DNA of 64,000 bases. It comes from Clostridia bacterium. GTDB lineage: Bacteria; Bacillota; Clostridia; Oscillospirales; Acutalibacteraceae. The notes beneath the pieces were generated by a model. That model was not told the DNA's origin and made no database searches. It worked only from the letters and a program-made list of their open reading frames with translations. This document shows, piece by piece, positions 7,162 through 16,329 of the stretch (position 1 is its first letter; each line of letters starts with the position of its first letter). Location: NCBI GenBank assembly GCA_017416485.1, contig JAFQCH010000018.1:124001-188000 (forward strand). Reading direction: 5' to 3'. Made by a program: the position numbers and the translations under genes.

Positions 7162-9201
7162 ATGCCGAAAATCAACGTCTTGCCCAAAGAGATCTATTCT
7201 CTCATTGCGGCAGGTGAAGTTGTCGAGCGTCCGTCCTCCGTTGTCAAGGAAATGCTTGAAAACAGCATCGATGCGGGTGCAAAACGTGTGACGGTTGAAA
7301 TTCGTTCCGGCGGCGTTGCTTTTCTGCGCGTAACTGATGACGGTTGCGGCATTGCCCCCGAAGATGTTGAAAACGCATTTGTGAGCCACGCAACAAGTAA
7401 AATCAGCAAACAGGCTGATCTGGATGCCATTGCAACACTCGGCTTTCGCGGCGAAGCACTTGCTTCCGTTGCGGCAGTATCGCGTATTGAGATGCTCACA
7501 AGGGTGCACGATGCCGATTTCGGCACACGTTATGTGATTGAATGCGGTGAAGAGAAAACAAAAGAAGAAAGCGGCTGTCCGGTCGGCACCACCATCATTG
7601 TCCGCGATTTGTTTTGCAATACGCCTGCCCGAATGAAATTCCTGAAAAAAGATACCACGGAAGGCAATTATGTGGCGGATGTGGTTACCAAAACAGCGCT
7701 TTCGCATCCCGAAATTTCATTCCGTCTGATTCGTGACGGAAAAGAAACCGTGCAAACCCCCGGCAGCGGGAAATTGTACGATACTGTTTATGCCTTGTTC
7801 GGCAGGGATTTTGCCGAAGGGCTGGCCGTTTGCGATTACGAGCTTGACGGAATCCGTGTGAAAGGATTTATTACAAAACCTCTGTTCGGCAGACCCAACC
7901 GCAATATGCAATACTTCTATGTCAATCAGCGTTATGTCCGCATTCCGACCGCGGCTGCCGCTTTGGACGAAGCATTCAAAAATAATATCATGGTCGGAAA
8001 ATTCCCGGGGGCTGTGCTGAATATCGATATAGCACCCGGCAGTGTGGATGTGAATGTGCATCCCGCTAAAACCGAAATTCGATTTTCCAATGACCGTCGG
8101 GTTTTTGAATCGGTTTACTATGCCGCCAAATCCGCCCTTGCAAAAGGAGACACCCGACCCTCATTTTCAGTTAATAAACAAACTCCGCGCCCTGCTGTTG
8201 CGCAAACGCAAGGAAGCCAGATTTCTTTTAAACAACAAATGGAGTCTGCCTGGGGAAATAAGCCATCCCAACCGGCAGTTGAACAACCGGTTGAACAACC
8301 TGTTAAACCTCCGAAAATAACATATGCAGTTCCTGTCTCGCAACCCCCTGTTTCATCTGTGATTGATGTGGTCGAAGATTCTGTTGCAATAACAGAAAAA
8401 ACAGACGAAATGAAGCCTGTTGTAACGGGATTTGTTGCATCTGTTATGAAAAAGTCTTTGGCTGAAACTTTGCAAGGCCAAGCTGCTCCTGTTTTTTTGC
8501 AGGACAGTGCACCGTCTTTTGTTGAAACCGCAAAAAAGGTGTTGGAAGAACAAAAACAATCCCAAAACCTTGCTCCTACTGTTTATGAAGAAAAAATCGA
8601 GGAACCGCAAGTCGTAAAAACGGAATCCGAAATCCCGTTGCGCATTGTCGGGGAATTGTTCAAAACATATATTCTTGCCGAATACGGCGATAAATTCATC
8701 ATCTGCGACAAGCATGCCGCCCATGAACGCATTCTGTTTGAAAAAATCAAAAAGAATGCGCAAACGGGCAATACTCAGATGTTACTTGTGCCCGTGCGTA
8801 TAGCTTTGAGCGCCGGTGAGTATGATGCCGTGCTTGAAAATCTGCTTTTGTTTGAAAAAGCAGGATACATGATCGAAGATTTCGGTGTCGGCTGTGTTAT
8901 TGTTCGCGGAGCCCCGCTTGAGCTTGCCAATGCCGATATTGCTTCGCTTGTGTGCGAATTGGCAGGGGAATTGAAAAAAGGAAAACTTTCCATGATACCC
9001 GAACGGCTCGATTGGCTGTATCACAACACCGCTTGCCGTGCCGCCATCAAAGCAGGGGATTCCACAAACCCTGTTGAACAAGCAGAACTTATTCGCATGG
9101 TGTTGGCGGATGATAATATCCGCTATTGCCCGCACGGCAGACCCGTGCTAACAGAAATCACGCGTTATGAACTTGAAAAACAGTTCGGCAGACTCGGATA
9201 A
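7162..9201 (+). CDS. mutL: DNA mismatch repair protein MutL (endonuclease type)
   Basis: GHL-family ATPase that couples MutS recognition to strand incision. 679 residues. The N-terminal ATPase has ENSIDAGA, DDGCGI and GFRGEAL motifs; a Pro/Gln/Val-rich linker (about 330-485, with a 12-base repeat coding VEQP) joins it to the C-terminal domain. That domain carries DKHAAHERILFE, a variant of the DQHA(X)2E(X)4E metal-binding endonuclease motif, plus ACRAAIKAGD and CPHGRP, so the protein should be a nicking MutL. The start is ATG 7162, 8 bases after AAAGGAGG; the in-frame GTG at 7156 is too close to that site. Confidence 0.97.
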   Translation: MPKINVLPKEIYSLIAAGEVVERPSSVVKEMLENSIDAGAKRVTVEIRSGGVAFLRVTDDGCGIAPEDVENAFVSHATSKISKQADLDAIATLGFRGEALASVAAVSRIEMLTRVHDADFGTRYVIECGEEKTKEESGCPVGTTIIVRDLFCNTPARMKFLKKDTTEGNYVADVVTKTALSHPEISFRLIRDGKETVQTPGSGKLYDTVYALFGRDFAEGLAVCDYELDGIRVKGFITKPLFGRPNRNMQYFYVNQRYVRIPTAAAALDEAFKNNIMVGKFPGAVLNIDIAPGSVDVNVHPAKTEIRFSNDRRVFESVYYAAKSALAKGDTRPSFSVNKQTPRPAVAQTQGSQISFKQQMESAWGNKPSQPAVEQPVEQPVKPPKITYAVPVSQPPVSSVIDVVEDSVAITEKTDEMKPVVTGFVASVMKKSLAETLQGQAAPVFLQDSAPSFVETAKKVLEEQKQSQNLAPTVYEEKIEEPQVVKTESEIPLRIVGELFKTYILAEYGDKFIICDKHAAHERILFEKIKKNAQTGNTQMLLVPVRIALSAGEYDAVLENLLLFEKAGYMIEDFGVGCVIVRGAPLELANADIASLVCELAGELKKGKLSMIPERLDWLYHNTACRAAIKAGDSTNPVEQAELIRMVLADDNIRYCPHGRPVLTEITRYELEKQFGRLG

Positions 9202-9218
9202 ACAGAAACGGAGGAAGT

Positions 9219-10169
9219 ATGGAAAAAACACCTGTAATTGCCGTTGTCGGTCCTACTGCCTCCGGTAAAACAAGCCTTGCTGTTGAAATTGCAAAACGGT
9301 ATAACGGCGAAGTTGTTTCCGCCGACTCTATGCAAATTTATAAAGGGATGGATATTGCAACCGCCAAGCCCACCGCCGAAGAAATGCAGGGAATCCGCCA
9401 TCATCTGATTGATTTTGTTTCGCCTTACGAAAAATACAGTGTTGCCCGTTACATTGAAGATGCAACAAAGGCGGTTGAAGAAATCCGCAGCCGCGCAAAA
9501 CTGCCGGTTCTTTGCGGCGGTACAGGTCTTTACGCTGAATCATTTTTAAATAATATCCGTTTTGAAGAAGAACCCGATAATGAGCAAATGCGTACACAGT
9601 TGACTGCACGACTTGAAAACGAAGGAGCCGCAAAACTGTTGGAAGAATTAAGAAAAATCGATCCCGAAGCGGCCGCAGGGTTGCATCCGAACAATGCAGG
9701 GCGCATTATCCGTGCATTGGAAGTGTATTATCTGACCGGGGAAACGGCTACGCAACGGCGATTGCGTTCTGTTGCCGAGCCGAGCCGCTATGATGTTTTC
9801 TGGATTGCGCTTTCTTTTCCCGATCGTGAATATCTTTATGATCGCATCAATCAACGTGTGGATATCATGCTGGAAAATGGCCTGGAAGAAGAAGCAAGAG
9901 ATTTTTTAAAAAACAAGCAGGCCGATACCGCAGCACAAGCCATCGGCTACAAAGAACTCAGCGGATGGTTTGACGGCAGAATCTGCCGTGAAGAAGCTAT
10001 TGAAAATCTGAAAAGAGAAACACGGCGCTATGCAAAAAGGCAAATAACATGGTTTAAAAGAAATAATAATATCCATTATATAGAACGAAATCCCTCTGAT
10101 TCTGCACAGCAGATAGCAGAAAAAGCATTCATCCTGCTCGAACAGAGTGGTTTTCTGAAAGGAGTTTAA
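9219..10169 (+). CDS. miaA: tRNA dimethylallyltransferase MiaA
   Basis: Transfers a dimethylallyl group to A37 of tRNAs reading U-initial codons, making i6A, the substrate of MiaB (2347). 316 residues with the P-loop GPTASGKTSL (residues 10-19), DSMQIYKGMDI, LCGGTGLY and the C-terminal KRQITWFKRN motif. It sits 17 bases behind mutL with a GGAGG ribosome site and 2 bases before the next gene, so it is part of the same transcription unit. Confidence 0.97.
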   Translation: MEKTPVIAVVGPTASGKTSLAVEIAKRYNGEVVSADSMQIYKGMDIATAKPTAEEMQGIRHHLIDFVSPYEKYSVARYIEDATKAVEEIRSRAKLPVLCGGTGLYAESFLNNIRFEEEPDNEQMRTQLTARLENEGAAKLLEELRKIDPEAAAGLHPNNAGRIIRALEVYYLTGETATQRRLRSVAEPSRYDVFWIALSFPDREYLYDRINQRVDIMLENGLEEEARDFLKNKQADTAAQAIGYKELSGWFDGRICREEAIENLKRETRRYAKRQITWFKRNNNIHYIERNPSDSAQQIAEKAFILLEQSGFLKGV

Positions 10170-10171
10170 GC

Positions 10172-11500
10172 GTGGCAGAAGAAAAAAGCAAAAAGAAAAA
10201 ACCGCACATCTCCACAGACATAGATTTCAGAATCACTTCGCCTAAAATTAAGGTTTTACTTTTAATTGTTGGTTTGTTGCTTGCAACTTTGCTTGGCGGA
10301 TATCATGTTTTTCAAATTACTGACGATTCATTGATTGAACTTGAAACCGTTACTGCAAAAAAAATAACGTACGTCAAAAGCCTCGAAGCCCAGGCATTTG
10401 TGTTACGCGATGAATGTTATATTCAGGGTGGCGGTAATGCGGGGTATGTTGTTCCGCTTGTGGAAGACGGTACAAAAGTATCCGGCAATGACAGTGTTGT
10501 CAATATTTTCAAAAGCGAATCCGATGCGCAGATTTATTACGATCTGCAGGATATAGAAGCAGATATCGCTTACTATGAAAGCATCCGCAACACAACAGCA
10601 GTCAGCACATTGTCAGACATCACGGCTTACGATGAAAAAGTGGAAGAAAGCATTTTTGCCTTGATTGATGCGGTTGATGCACGCAATATCCGTGAATTGA
10701 AGATTCATGCTGATGATCTTCGTTCATCGGTTACAAAAAGAAACATTGCTGTCGGGAATACAATAGATGTAACTGCCGCGCTTTCGGCACTTTATGCCGA
10801 GCGCACGCAATTGCTCAATAAGCAGACACAATACACCAGCATTCCGGCTGTTGTTGCAGGGTATTATGTCAATGCGGCGGATGGATACGAATCGGTTTGC
10901 GGTGCATACTCCGGCTTTGGGTTTGCAGAAGATATTGAAAAAATTACAAAAAATGTAAAGCAGATTGATACCGAATCCATAGATTCACTTCTGGAATTGA
11001 AGCCTGTTGATGTCAGCGCTTCTTACGGAAAACTGATTACCGGCTTTTTATGGTATATCGTTTGTAATGTGCCTACAGAGGAAGTTGCTGATTTTTATAT
11101 AGGTCAGCGTTTGCAGGTTGCATTTCCTGATGAACAGGCAAACAGCATTGAATGTAAAGTGGTTGCGATGAATGCTGATGGAACCGGCAGAACGGCTTTG
11201 ATTCTCAGTGCAACAGCCATGGATGCCAATTATGCAAACCTGCGCACTGCAAAAGTTGTTATTTCACTTGAAACATACACGGGTATCCGTGTGGATCAAA
11301 CTGCATTGCGTGTGGTGGATGATCAACCCGGTGTATATGTGTTGCTCGGTAATGTTGTTCGTTTTCGTAATGTAGAACCCATTTACTCGGAAGAAAAATT
11401 TGCAATCGTAGATGCAAGCGGCAAATCGGGCTACATCAAAGCATTTGATGAAATCATTTTGGGAGGGACGGATCTGTATGACGGAAAACTTGTCCAATGA
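10172..11500 (+). CDS. HlyD-like single-pass membrane protein of the division cluster
   Basis: 442 residues, GTG start behind AAAGGAG. A Lys-rich cytosolic N-terminus is followed by one transmembrane helix (about residues 26-46) and a large extracytoplasmic part. The latter has the layout of a membrane-fusion (HlyD-type) adaptor: a barrel-sandwich beginning (VLRDECYIQGGGNAGYVVPLVEDGTKVSGND), a helical hairpin region (about 110-205), then a beta-rich C-terminal half. No ABC transporter gene is nearby. In Clostridia such a gene commonly precedes yggS-sepF, in place of ylmD. Its partner and function are unknown. Confidence 0.65.
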   Translation: MAEEKSKKKKPHISTDIDFRITSPKIKVLLLIVGLLLATLLGGYHVFQITDDSLIELETVTAKKITYVKSLEAQAFVLRDECYIQGGGNAGYVVPLVEDGTKVSGNDSVVNIFKSESDAQIYYDLQDIEADIAYYESIRNTTAVSTLSDITAYDEKVEESIFALIDAVDARNIRELKIHADDLRSSVTKRNIAVGNTIDVTAALSALYAERTQLLNKQTQYTSIPAVVAGYYVNAADGYESVCGAYSGFGFAEDIEKITKNVKQIDTESIDSLLELKPVDVSASYGKLITGFLWYIVCNVPTEEVADFYIGQRLQVAFPDEQANSIECKVVAMNADGTGRTALILSATAMDANYANLRTAKVVISLETYTGIRVDQTALRVVDDQPGVYVLLGNVVRFRNVEPIYSEEKFAIVDASGKSGYIKAFDEIILGGTDLYDGKLVQ

Positions 11501-12197
11501 ATCAGTTTTCAGAGAGATTGAAGCGAATTATTGTATTATTCAGCAAAATCTCGAGCATGCCGCAATGCAGGCAGGGGTCAGTCGTGAATCTATTCGATTT
11601 ATGGCGGTTACCAAAACCGTTCCGCCCGTGTTTATAAACCATGCTTTGCAGCTCGGCATTGATTTGATCGGAGAAAACAAAGTGCAGGAATTGCTTGAAA
11701 AGAAAGAGTTTCTTAACGGTGCATACGATGCACATCTGATCGGGCATCTGCAAACAAACAAAGTAAAAAAAATCATAAAAGAAGTAACCATGATCCAATC
11801 GGTAGACAGCGTAAAATTGGCTTGTGAAATTTCAAAGCAAGCAAAAAATGCAGACGTTGTTATGCCGGTCTTATTGGAACTGAATATCGGGGAAGAAGAA
11901 TCAAAAACCGGTTTTTTGCCGCAATCATTCGCGGAAAATGCCTTGGAGATTGCAGAGATGGATGCAATCCGCGTTTGCGGTGTTATGGCAGTGCCACCCA
12001 TCTGCGATACGCAGGCGGAAATCCGTATGTGGTTTGAAAAAGTGCGTAAGCAATACGATAAACTCAAAGACTATGCAAAATTAAAAGAGATAAACATACT
12101 GTCTATGGGGATGTCATCAGACTATGAACAGGCAGTGCTTGAAGGTGCAAACCTTGTCCGCATTGGCAGTGCATTATTCGGGCACAGAAGATATTGA
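11478..12197 (+). CDS. YggS/YlmE-family pyridoxal-phosphate homeostasis protein
   Basis: PLP-binding alanine-racemase-fold protein that influences vitamin B6 and amino-acid balance; no catalytic turnover is established for the family. About 239 residues with the PLP lysine in MAVTKTVPP, GENKVQEL, HLIGHLQTNKVKK, LELNIGEEESKTGF and the C-terminal MGMSSDYEQAVLEGANLVRIGSALFG. I place the start at ATG 11478, behind GGGAGG; it overlaps the HlyD-like gene by 23 bases. In B. subtilis ylmE lies directly before sepF, as here. Confidence 0.95.
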   Translation: MTENLSNESVFREIEANYCIIQQNLEHAAMQAGVSRESIRFMAVTKTVPPVFINHALQLGIDLIGENKVQELLEKKEFLNGAYDAHLIGHLQTNKVKKIIKEVTMIQSVDSVKLACEISKQAKNADVVMPVLLELNIGEEESKTGFLPQSFAENALEIAEMDAIRVCGVMAVPPICDTQAEIRMWFEKVRKQYDKLKDYAKLKEINILSMGMSSDYEQAVLEGANLVRIGSALFGHRRY

Positions 12198-12230
12198 TTT
12201 AATTTTGAATAAATGAAAGGATTGTTAGAT

Positions 12231-12728
12231 ATGGCATTTGGTGATAAAGTAAGAAAAATATTGAATATTGATGAAAGCGAATTTTTTGATGATGTGGATA
12301 CGGAAGATGTTGATGTTGCAGAACCCGAAGCAGAGCCGGAACCCCGTATAACACGTGTGACACCTCCGCGCAGAACAGAAAGAAGAGCGTCTTCAGCTGT
12401 TTCTTCCGGTTTTTCTTCCGGCGGCAGAGTGGTCGATATTCACACAACTGCAAAACTGCAGGTTGTGCTCAAAAAGCCGGAACGCTTTGATGATGCCACT
12501 GCAATTGCAGATGAACTGCTTGACAAAAGAACGGTTCTTATTAATATGGAAGATACTGCAAAGGAAGAAATCAATAAGATTTTATGGTTTTTGAGTGGGG
12601 TTGCGTATGCAAACGGCGGAAATCTCAAAAAGGTCGCAAAACGCACATATATGATTACCCCCTATAATGTTGATGTTCTTGGCGATTTGTTGGATGAACT
12701 CGAAAACAACGGCATGTTCTTTGTGTAA
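12231..12728 (+). CDS. sepF: cell division protein SepF
   Basis: Membrane-tethered FtsZ-bundling protein needed for a proper septum. About 165 residues: an N-terminal amphipathic helix (MAFGDKVRKILNI), an acidic and Arg-rich linker, and the C-terminal SepF domain (RFDDATAIADELLDKRTVLINMED, then VAYANGGNLKKVAKRTYMITP). I prefer ATG 12231 because AAAGGA at 12216-12221 is spaced correctly; the in-frame ATG at 12213 lacks a ribosome site. It is followed by the DivIVA-like gene, the usual Gram-positive order, though ylmG and ylmH are missing in between. Confidence 0.95.
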   Translation: MAFGDKVRKILNIDESEFFDDVDTEDVDVAEPEAEPEPRITRVTPPRRTERRASSAVSSGFSSGGRVVDIHTTAKLQVVLKKPERFDDATAIADELLDKRTVLINMEDTAKEEINKILWFLSGVAYANGGNLKKVAKRTYMITPYNVDVLGDLLDELENNGMFFV

Positions 12729-12762
12729 AAAATTCTGGATATAAAATAAGGGAGATTTTATA

Positions 12763-15700
12763 ATGCTGAATCCGACTCAATTAAAACTTCATAATTTCCA
12801 ACTTCTTGAAAACGGTTGCTATTCTCCTCGCGAAGTCGATAATTTTTTCCGTACTGTTACGGAAGATTACAGTTCCATGTTTTCCGAAAACGGGGAACTT
12901 GTAAGAAAACTCGGCATTCTTGCTGCAAAACTCGAAGAATATCGTAAAGACGAGTCTGTTCTGCGAGATGTTCTTATGAATGCGCAAAAAAATGCGGAAC
13001 TTCTGATTGCATCCGCGCAACAGCGTGCCAATGAAATGATTGAAGATGCCAATGCGCAGGTGCAACGCATTATGAAAGACGGCGAAACAATCATAGATTC
13101 CGCAAATGATAAAGCGCATAAAATTTCTATTGCCGCAGAAGCAGAGTATGAAAGCCTGATTGCCTCTGCACGTGTGCTTGCAGAAAGTTACATTGTGACT
13201 GCGAATGAGAAATGCGCACAAATTCAGTCGCAAACAAGTGCTGAAGTAGAAAAACTGTTGCAGGATGCCGAATCGCAGGCTACTTTTGTGCTTGAACAGG
13301 CTTCTGTTGAAGCACAGGCAATCAAAGATGAAGCCGCAATGTCCATTGAAGAATATGTGAGTGAACTGCGCGAAAATGCCCGTGCCGAAATTGAAGAAAA
13401 AGCGGAAGCTGCCCGTATTCTGTTTGAAAAATCACAGGAAGAAGCCGACCGCATTACCGCAGATGCGGCACAGGAAGCGGATGCTCTCTTGCTGTCTGTT
13501 AAAGAACAGGCAGAATCCTTGCTTGATGCCGCATTGGCACAAAAAGAAGCAATTGAAATCAGTTCTTCCACCCAAGCGCAGGAACTACTTGAAGAAAGCC
13601 GCAAGCAGGCTGAAATACTTATTGCTGAAAGTCAGCAACAGGCCGAAGAACTGGTTGAAAACAGCCGTGTAACTTCCGAAAATCTTGTTAATGAAGCACA
13701 GCGTCTTGCCACGGATGCTGCAAAACAGTATGATCAGCAGATGCAGGAAGCAGCCATGCAGGCACAGGAACTGCTGGATGACGGCAGAAACAAGGCTGTT
13801 GCCATGTTAACCGAGGCCAAAACAATTTCGTTGGATGCAAAACAGCGTTCTGAACTCAGCAGTCAGCAGATTCTTGCCCGCATCAAAGAGCAGTCGCTGA
13901 AAATGCTGACCGATGCAAAATCATATTCCGATGAAGTTTGCGAAAAGGTGCTTCTGCAAGCAGAACAGATTATTTCTGCATCCAAAATTGAAGCAGACCG
14001 CATCCTCAGTGAAGCAAAAGAATATGCAGAAAAAACGAAAAAAGAAATTACAGAACTGTCCGATGCCAGAATGACCCAGGCTATGGATATGTCCGGCAAT
14101 CTCATTTCTTCCGCACAAGCTGATGCGCAAAAGATCATTGCAACGGCACAGACCCGTGTTTCTGTTGCATTTGATGATGTGGAAGGCCGCGTGGAACAGA
14201 CTTTGCAGGCTGCGGAACGCAAGCGTGTTGAAATACTTGAAGCCGCCAGGGCAGAAGCAGAAGAAACCACCAGAACAGCCGATGAAAATGCACAGCGCAT
14301 GATGGATGAGGCTATTGAAAAGGCCGCAGATATGCTTCTTGGCGCAAAACAGGAAAATGACCGCCTTGTTGCTTTGAGCGCTGATATGAAGTTGCAGCTT
14401 GCCGATTCCATTGCATTTGCACAGGCAGAATATGATGCACTGCGCGAAAAAGCGATGGAACTGCGCAAGAAGATGCTTGCACAATTGCTGACCGATGATG
14501 AACAGAAAGAGGAAACCGCAAAACGTCCTCTTCGCGATATCCCCGAATTTGATCCGCAGACCATGCTGCGTGAAGGCATGAAGCGTGCAAAGGAATCTGC
14601 GGCTGAAATCGTGAATGATTCCAAAGAAATTCTGAAAGAAAACGGTTTGCTTGCCGAGCGCTCCGAATATCCCGAACCGATTGCCGAGGTTGAAGCGAGC
14701 AGTCTTTCCGAAATTGTGAAAGATGTGCAGCAGCGCATTGATATTGATAATAATTTTGAAGATCTCGTAAGCGAACCTGAAGAAGTTCCGTCTTTGCCCG
14801 CTTTTGAAGTTGATTCTGAAATTGAAGAGCAGATCATCAGCAATGCTGCAATGGATGTATCCGCTGTGGTAGATTCGATTGTCGGCGATGAGGGATTTGT
14901 CACTGTGGACGATTCCTTTATTGACGAAGAAGCAAAGGCTGACGGTATCGAATTTGCCGATCTGCCCGATTTTGATTCGCTGATCGAAACCTATAAAGCA
15001 GTGCGTTTGCAGACTGAAACGGTTGCAGACACAGCAGCGGCAGAAGAAGTTTTGGCGGCTGAACAGCCTACAAAAGTTGACGATCTTGCAGAAGATGTAG
15101 CAACGGAAATTGAAGAAATTGCCGAAGAGGAAGCAATTGAATTCGATGAACCTGTTATTGAAGAAGACGCAAGCGACCTTTATGCAGATGATTTTGAATC
15201 ATTGGATGACGAAATTGTTGCCGACGAAGAAACGGATCAGCAAGAAGAAATTGAAGAAGATCTTGTTGCAGAAACCGTAATCGAACCGGCTTTCACTGAA
15301 AAAGAAAGTGTTGCAGAAATTGTATCCGATGTCACTGCTGAAGAAGTTGTTGACGCAGATGAAGTTTTTGCTGAAGATGACGGCGAATGGATGGATTTCA
15401 GTGATCTTGAAGACATCGGCGACTTCGGTTTTAATGAAATTGAAGATGATGCGCAAGAAGAAATTGCCGAACCTGCCCCTGCAGAAGAAGAACCTGCAGA
15501 AGAAGAACCTGCAGAAGAGGCTCCTGCTGAAGAATACATAGCTCCCATCCACGAAGACTATGTGCGCGAAGATGCCGTATTTACGGATTACGATGATTCC
15601 TTGCGTATGTTTGAAGATATTTCCGATGCTCCTGCACAAAAACAGGAAACTGCTGAATCAGATGATTTTGACATGGGATTTGAAATTGATTTCAGTGTTT

Positions 15701-15792
15701 TTGAAGATTCTCCCAAAAACAGAACGGCTGAACCTGTAGCAGAAACAAAACCTGAAAAAGGCGGATTCTTTCGCCGTATTAAAAAGAAATAA
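12763..15792 (+). CDS. giant DivIVA-like coiled-coil protein with acidic tail
   Basis: 1009 residues, against roughly 150-250 for ordinary DivIVA. Residues 1-50 resemble the DivIVA membrane/curvature-binding N-terminus (FQLLENGCYSPREVDNFF). Residues about 50-590 are a near-continuous Ala/Glu/Gln-rich coiled coil made of loosely repeating blocks such as AQELLEESRKQAEILI. Residues about 600-990 are strongly acidic and probably disordered, with a Pro-Ala-Glu repeat near 906-925. The last residues, GGFFRRIKKK, form a basic aromatic tip. It sits in the DivIVA position behind sepF with a GGGAG ribosome site. Likely a polar or septal scaffold; the extreme length is unusual. Confidence 0.75.
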   Translation: MLNPTQLKLHNFQLLENGCYSPREVDNFFRTVTEDYSSMFSENGELVRKLGILAAKLEEYRKDESVLRDVLMNAQKNAELLIASAQQRANEMIEDANAQVQRIMKDGETIIDSANDKAHKISIAAEAEYESLIASARVLAESYIVTANEKCAQIQSQTSAEVEKLLQDAESQATFVLEQASVEAQAIKDEAAMSIEEYVSELRENARAEIEEKAEAARILFEKSQEEADRITADAAQEADALLLSVKEQAESLLDAALAQKEAIEISSSTQAQELLEESRKQAEILIAESQQQAEELVENSRVTSENLVNEAQRLATDAAKQYDQQMQEAAMQAQELLDDGRNKAVAMLTEAKTISLDAKQRSELSSQQILARIKEQSLKMLTDAKSYSDEVCEKVLLQAEQIISASKIEADRILSEAKEYAEKTKKEITELSDARMTQAMDMSGNLISSAQADAQKIIATAQTRVSVAFDDVEGRVEQTLQAAERKRVEILEAARAEAEETTRTADENAQRMMDEAIEKAADMLLGAKQENDRLVALSADMKLQLADSIAFAQAEYDALREKAMELRKKMLAQLLTDDEQKEETAKRPLRDIPEFDPQTMLREGMKRAKESAAEIVNDSKEILKENGLLAERSEYPEPIAEVEASSLSEIVKDVQQRIDIDNNFEDLVSEPEEVPSLPAFEVDSEIEEQIISNAAMDVSAVVDSIVGDEGFVTVDDSFIDEEAKADGIEFADLPDFDSLIETYKAVRLQTETVADTAAAEEVLAAEQPTKVDDLAEDVATEIEEIAEEEAIEFDEPVIEEDASDLYADDFESLDDEIVADEETDQQEEIEEDLVAETVIEPAFTEKESVAEIVSDVTAEEVVDADEVFAEDDGEWMDFSDLEDIGDFGFNEIEDDAQEEIAEPAPAEEEPAEEEPAEEAPAEEYIAPIHEDYVREDAVFTDYDDSLRMFEDISDAPAQKQETAESDDFDMGFEIDFSVFEDSPKNRTAEPVAETKPEKGGFFRRIKKK
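15478..15532 (+). repeat. 15-bp tandem repeat inside the DivIVA-like gene
   Basis: Unit CCTGCAGAAGAAGAA is repeated exactly twice (15478-15507), then once with changes and once partially. The period is five codons (Pro-Ala-Glu-Glu-Glu), so gain or loss of a unit keeps the frame. Confidence 0.8.
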
Positions 15793-15804
15793 GGAAAAAA
15801 TAAA

Positions 15805-16329
15805 GTGAAACATTCTCGCAAAACGGTCATTGCCGTACAGCTTATATCCGTTGTGCTGCTTGCAGCAATCGACCAACTGATAAAATATGCCGTCCTTGAA
15901 CACTTAAAACCGATTGGCAGTGTGAAGGTCATTGACGGTTTCCTGGCCTGGACCTATGCCGAAAACACAGGCGCCGCATTCAGTATTTTTACCGGTAACA
16001 CGCAGTTTTTATCTGTATTTACCGCAGTGGCTTTGCTTGGCGGAATCAGCTACCTTGTGTTTTCAAAAAACCATCATATTGTCTATGATATCTGTGTTCC
16101 GCTTCTGATTGCCGGCGGGTTGGGTAATTTCATCGACCGCATTGCGCTTGGTTTTGTGGTGGATTACATTCAGGTGCTGTTCATTGATTTTCCTGTTTTT
16201 AATTTTGCTGATTGCCTTGTAACTTGCTCCGCAATCGCTTTGATCTTTTACCTGATTTATGATCTGATTGCCGATATGAAGCATCAGAAAGCAGCAAAAG
16301 CAGAAAGTAAGGACGAAAACCATGGATGA
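15805..16329 (+). CDS. lspA: signal peptidase II (lipoprotein signal peptidase) LspA
   Basis: Membrane aspartic protease that removes the signal peptide of lipidated prolipoproteins. 174 residues, GTG start behind AAGGA. Four hydrophobic helices are visible. Conserved motifs are NTGAAFS, GGLGNFIDR (first catalytic Asp) and FNFADC (second catalytic Asp). It overlaps the pseudouridine synthase gene by 8 bases, the usual lspA-rluD pairing. The lipoprotein at 44525 is a likely substrate. Confidence 0.97.
   Translation: MKHSRKTVIAVQLISVVLLAAIDQLIKYAVLEHLKPIGSVKVIDGFLAWTYAENTGAAFSIFTGNTQFLSVFTAVALLGGISYLVFSKNHHIVYDICVPLLIAGGLGNFIDRIALGFVVDYIQVLFIDFPVFNFADCLVTCSAIALIFYLIYDLIADMKHQKAAKAESKDENHG

Noticed and set aside
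7014-7217. 67-codon frame starting in the inverted-repeat element and entering mutL
   Set aside because: Crosses the mutL ribosome site in another frame; the coded string has no family likeness. The element seems non-coding.
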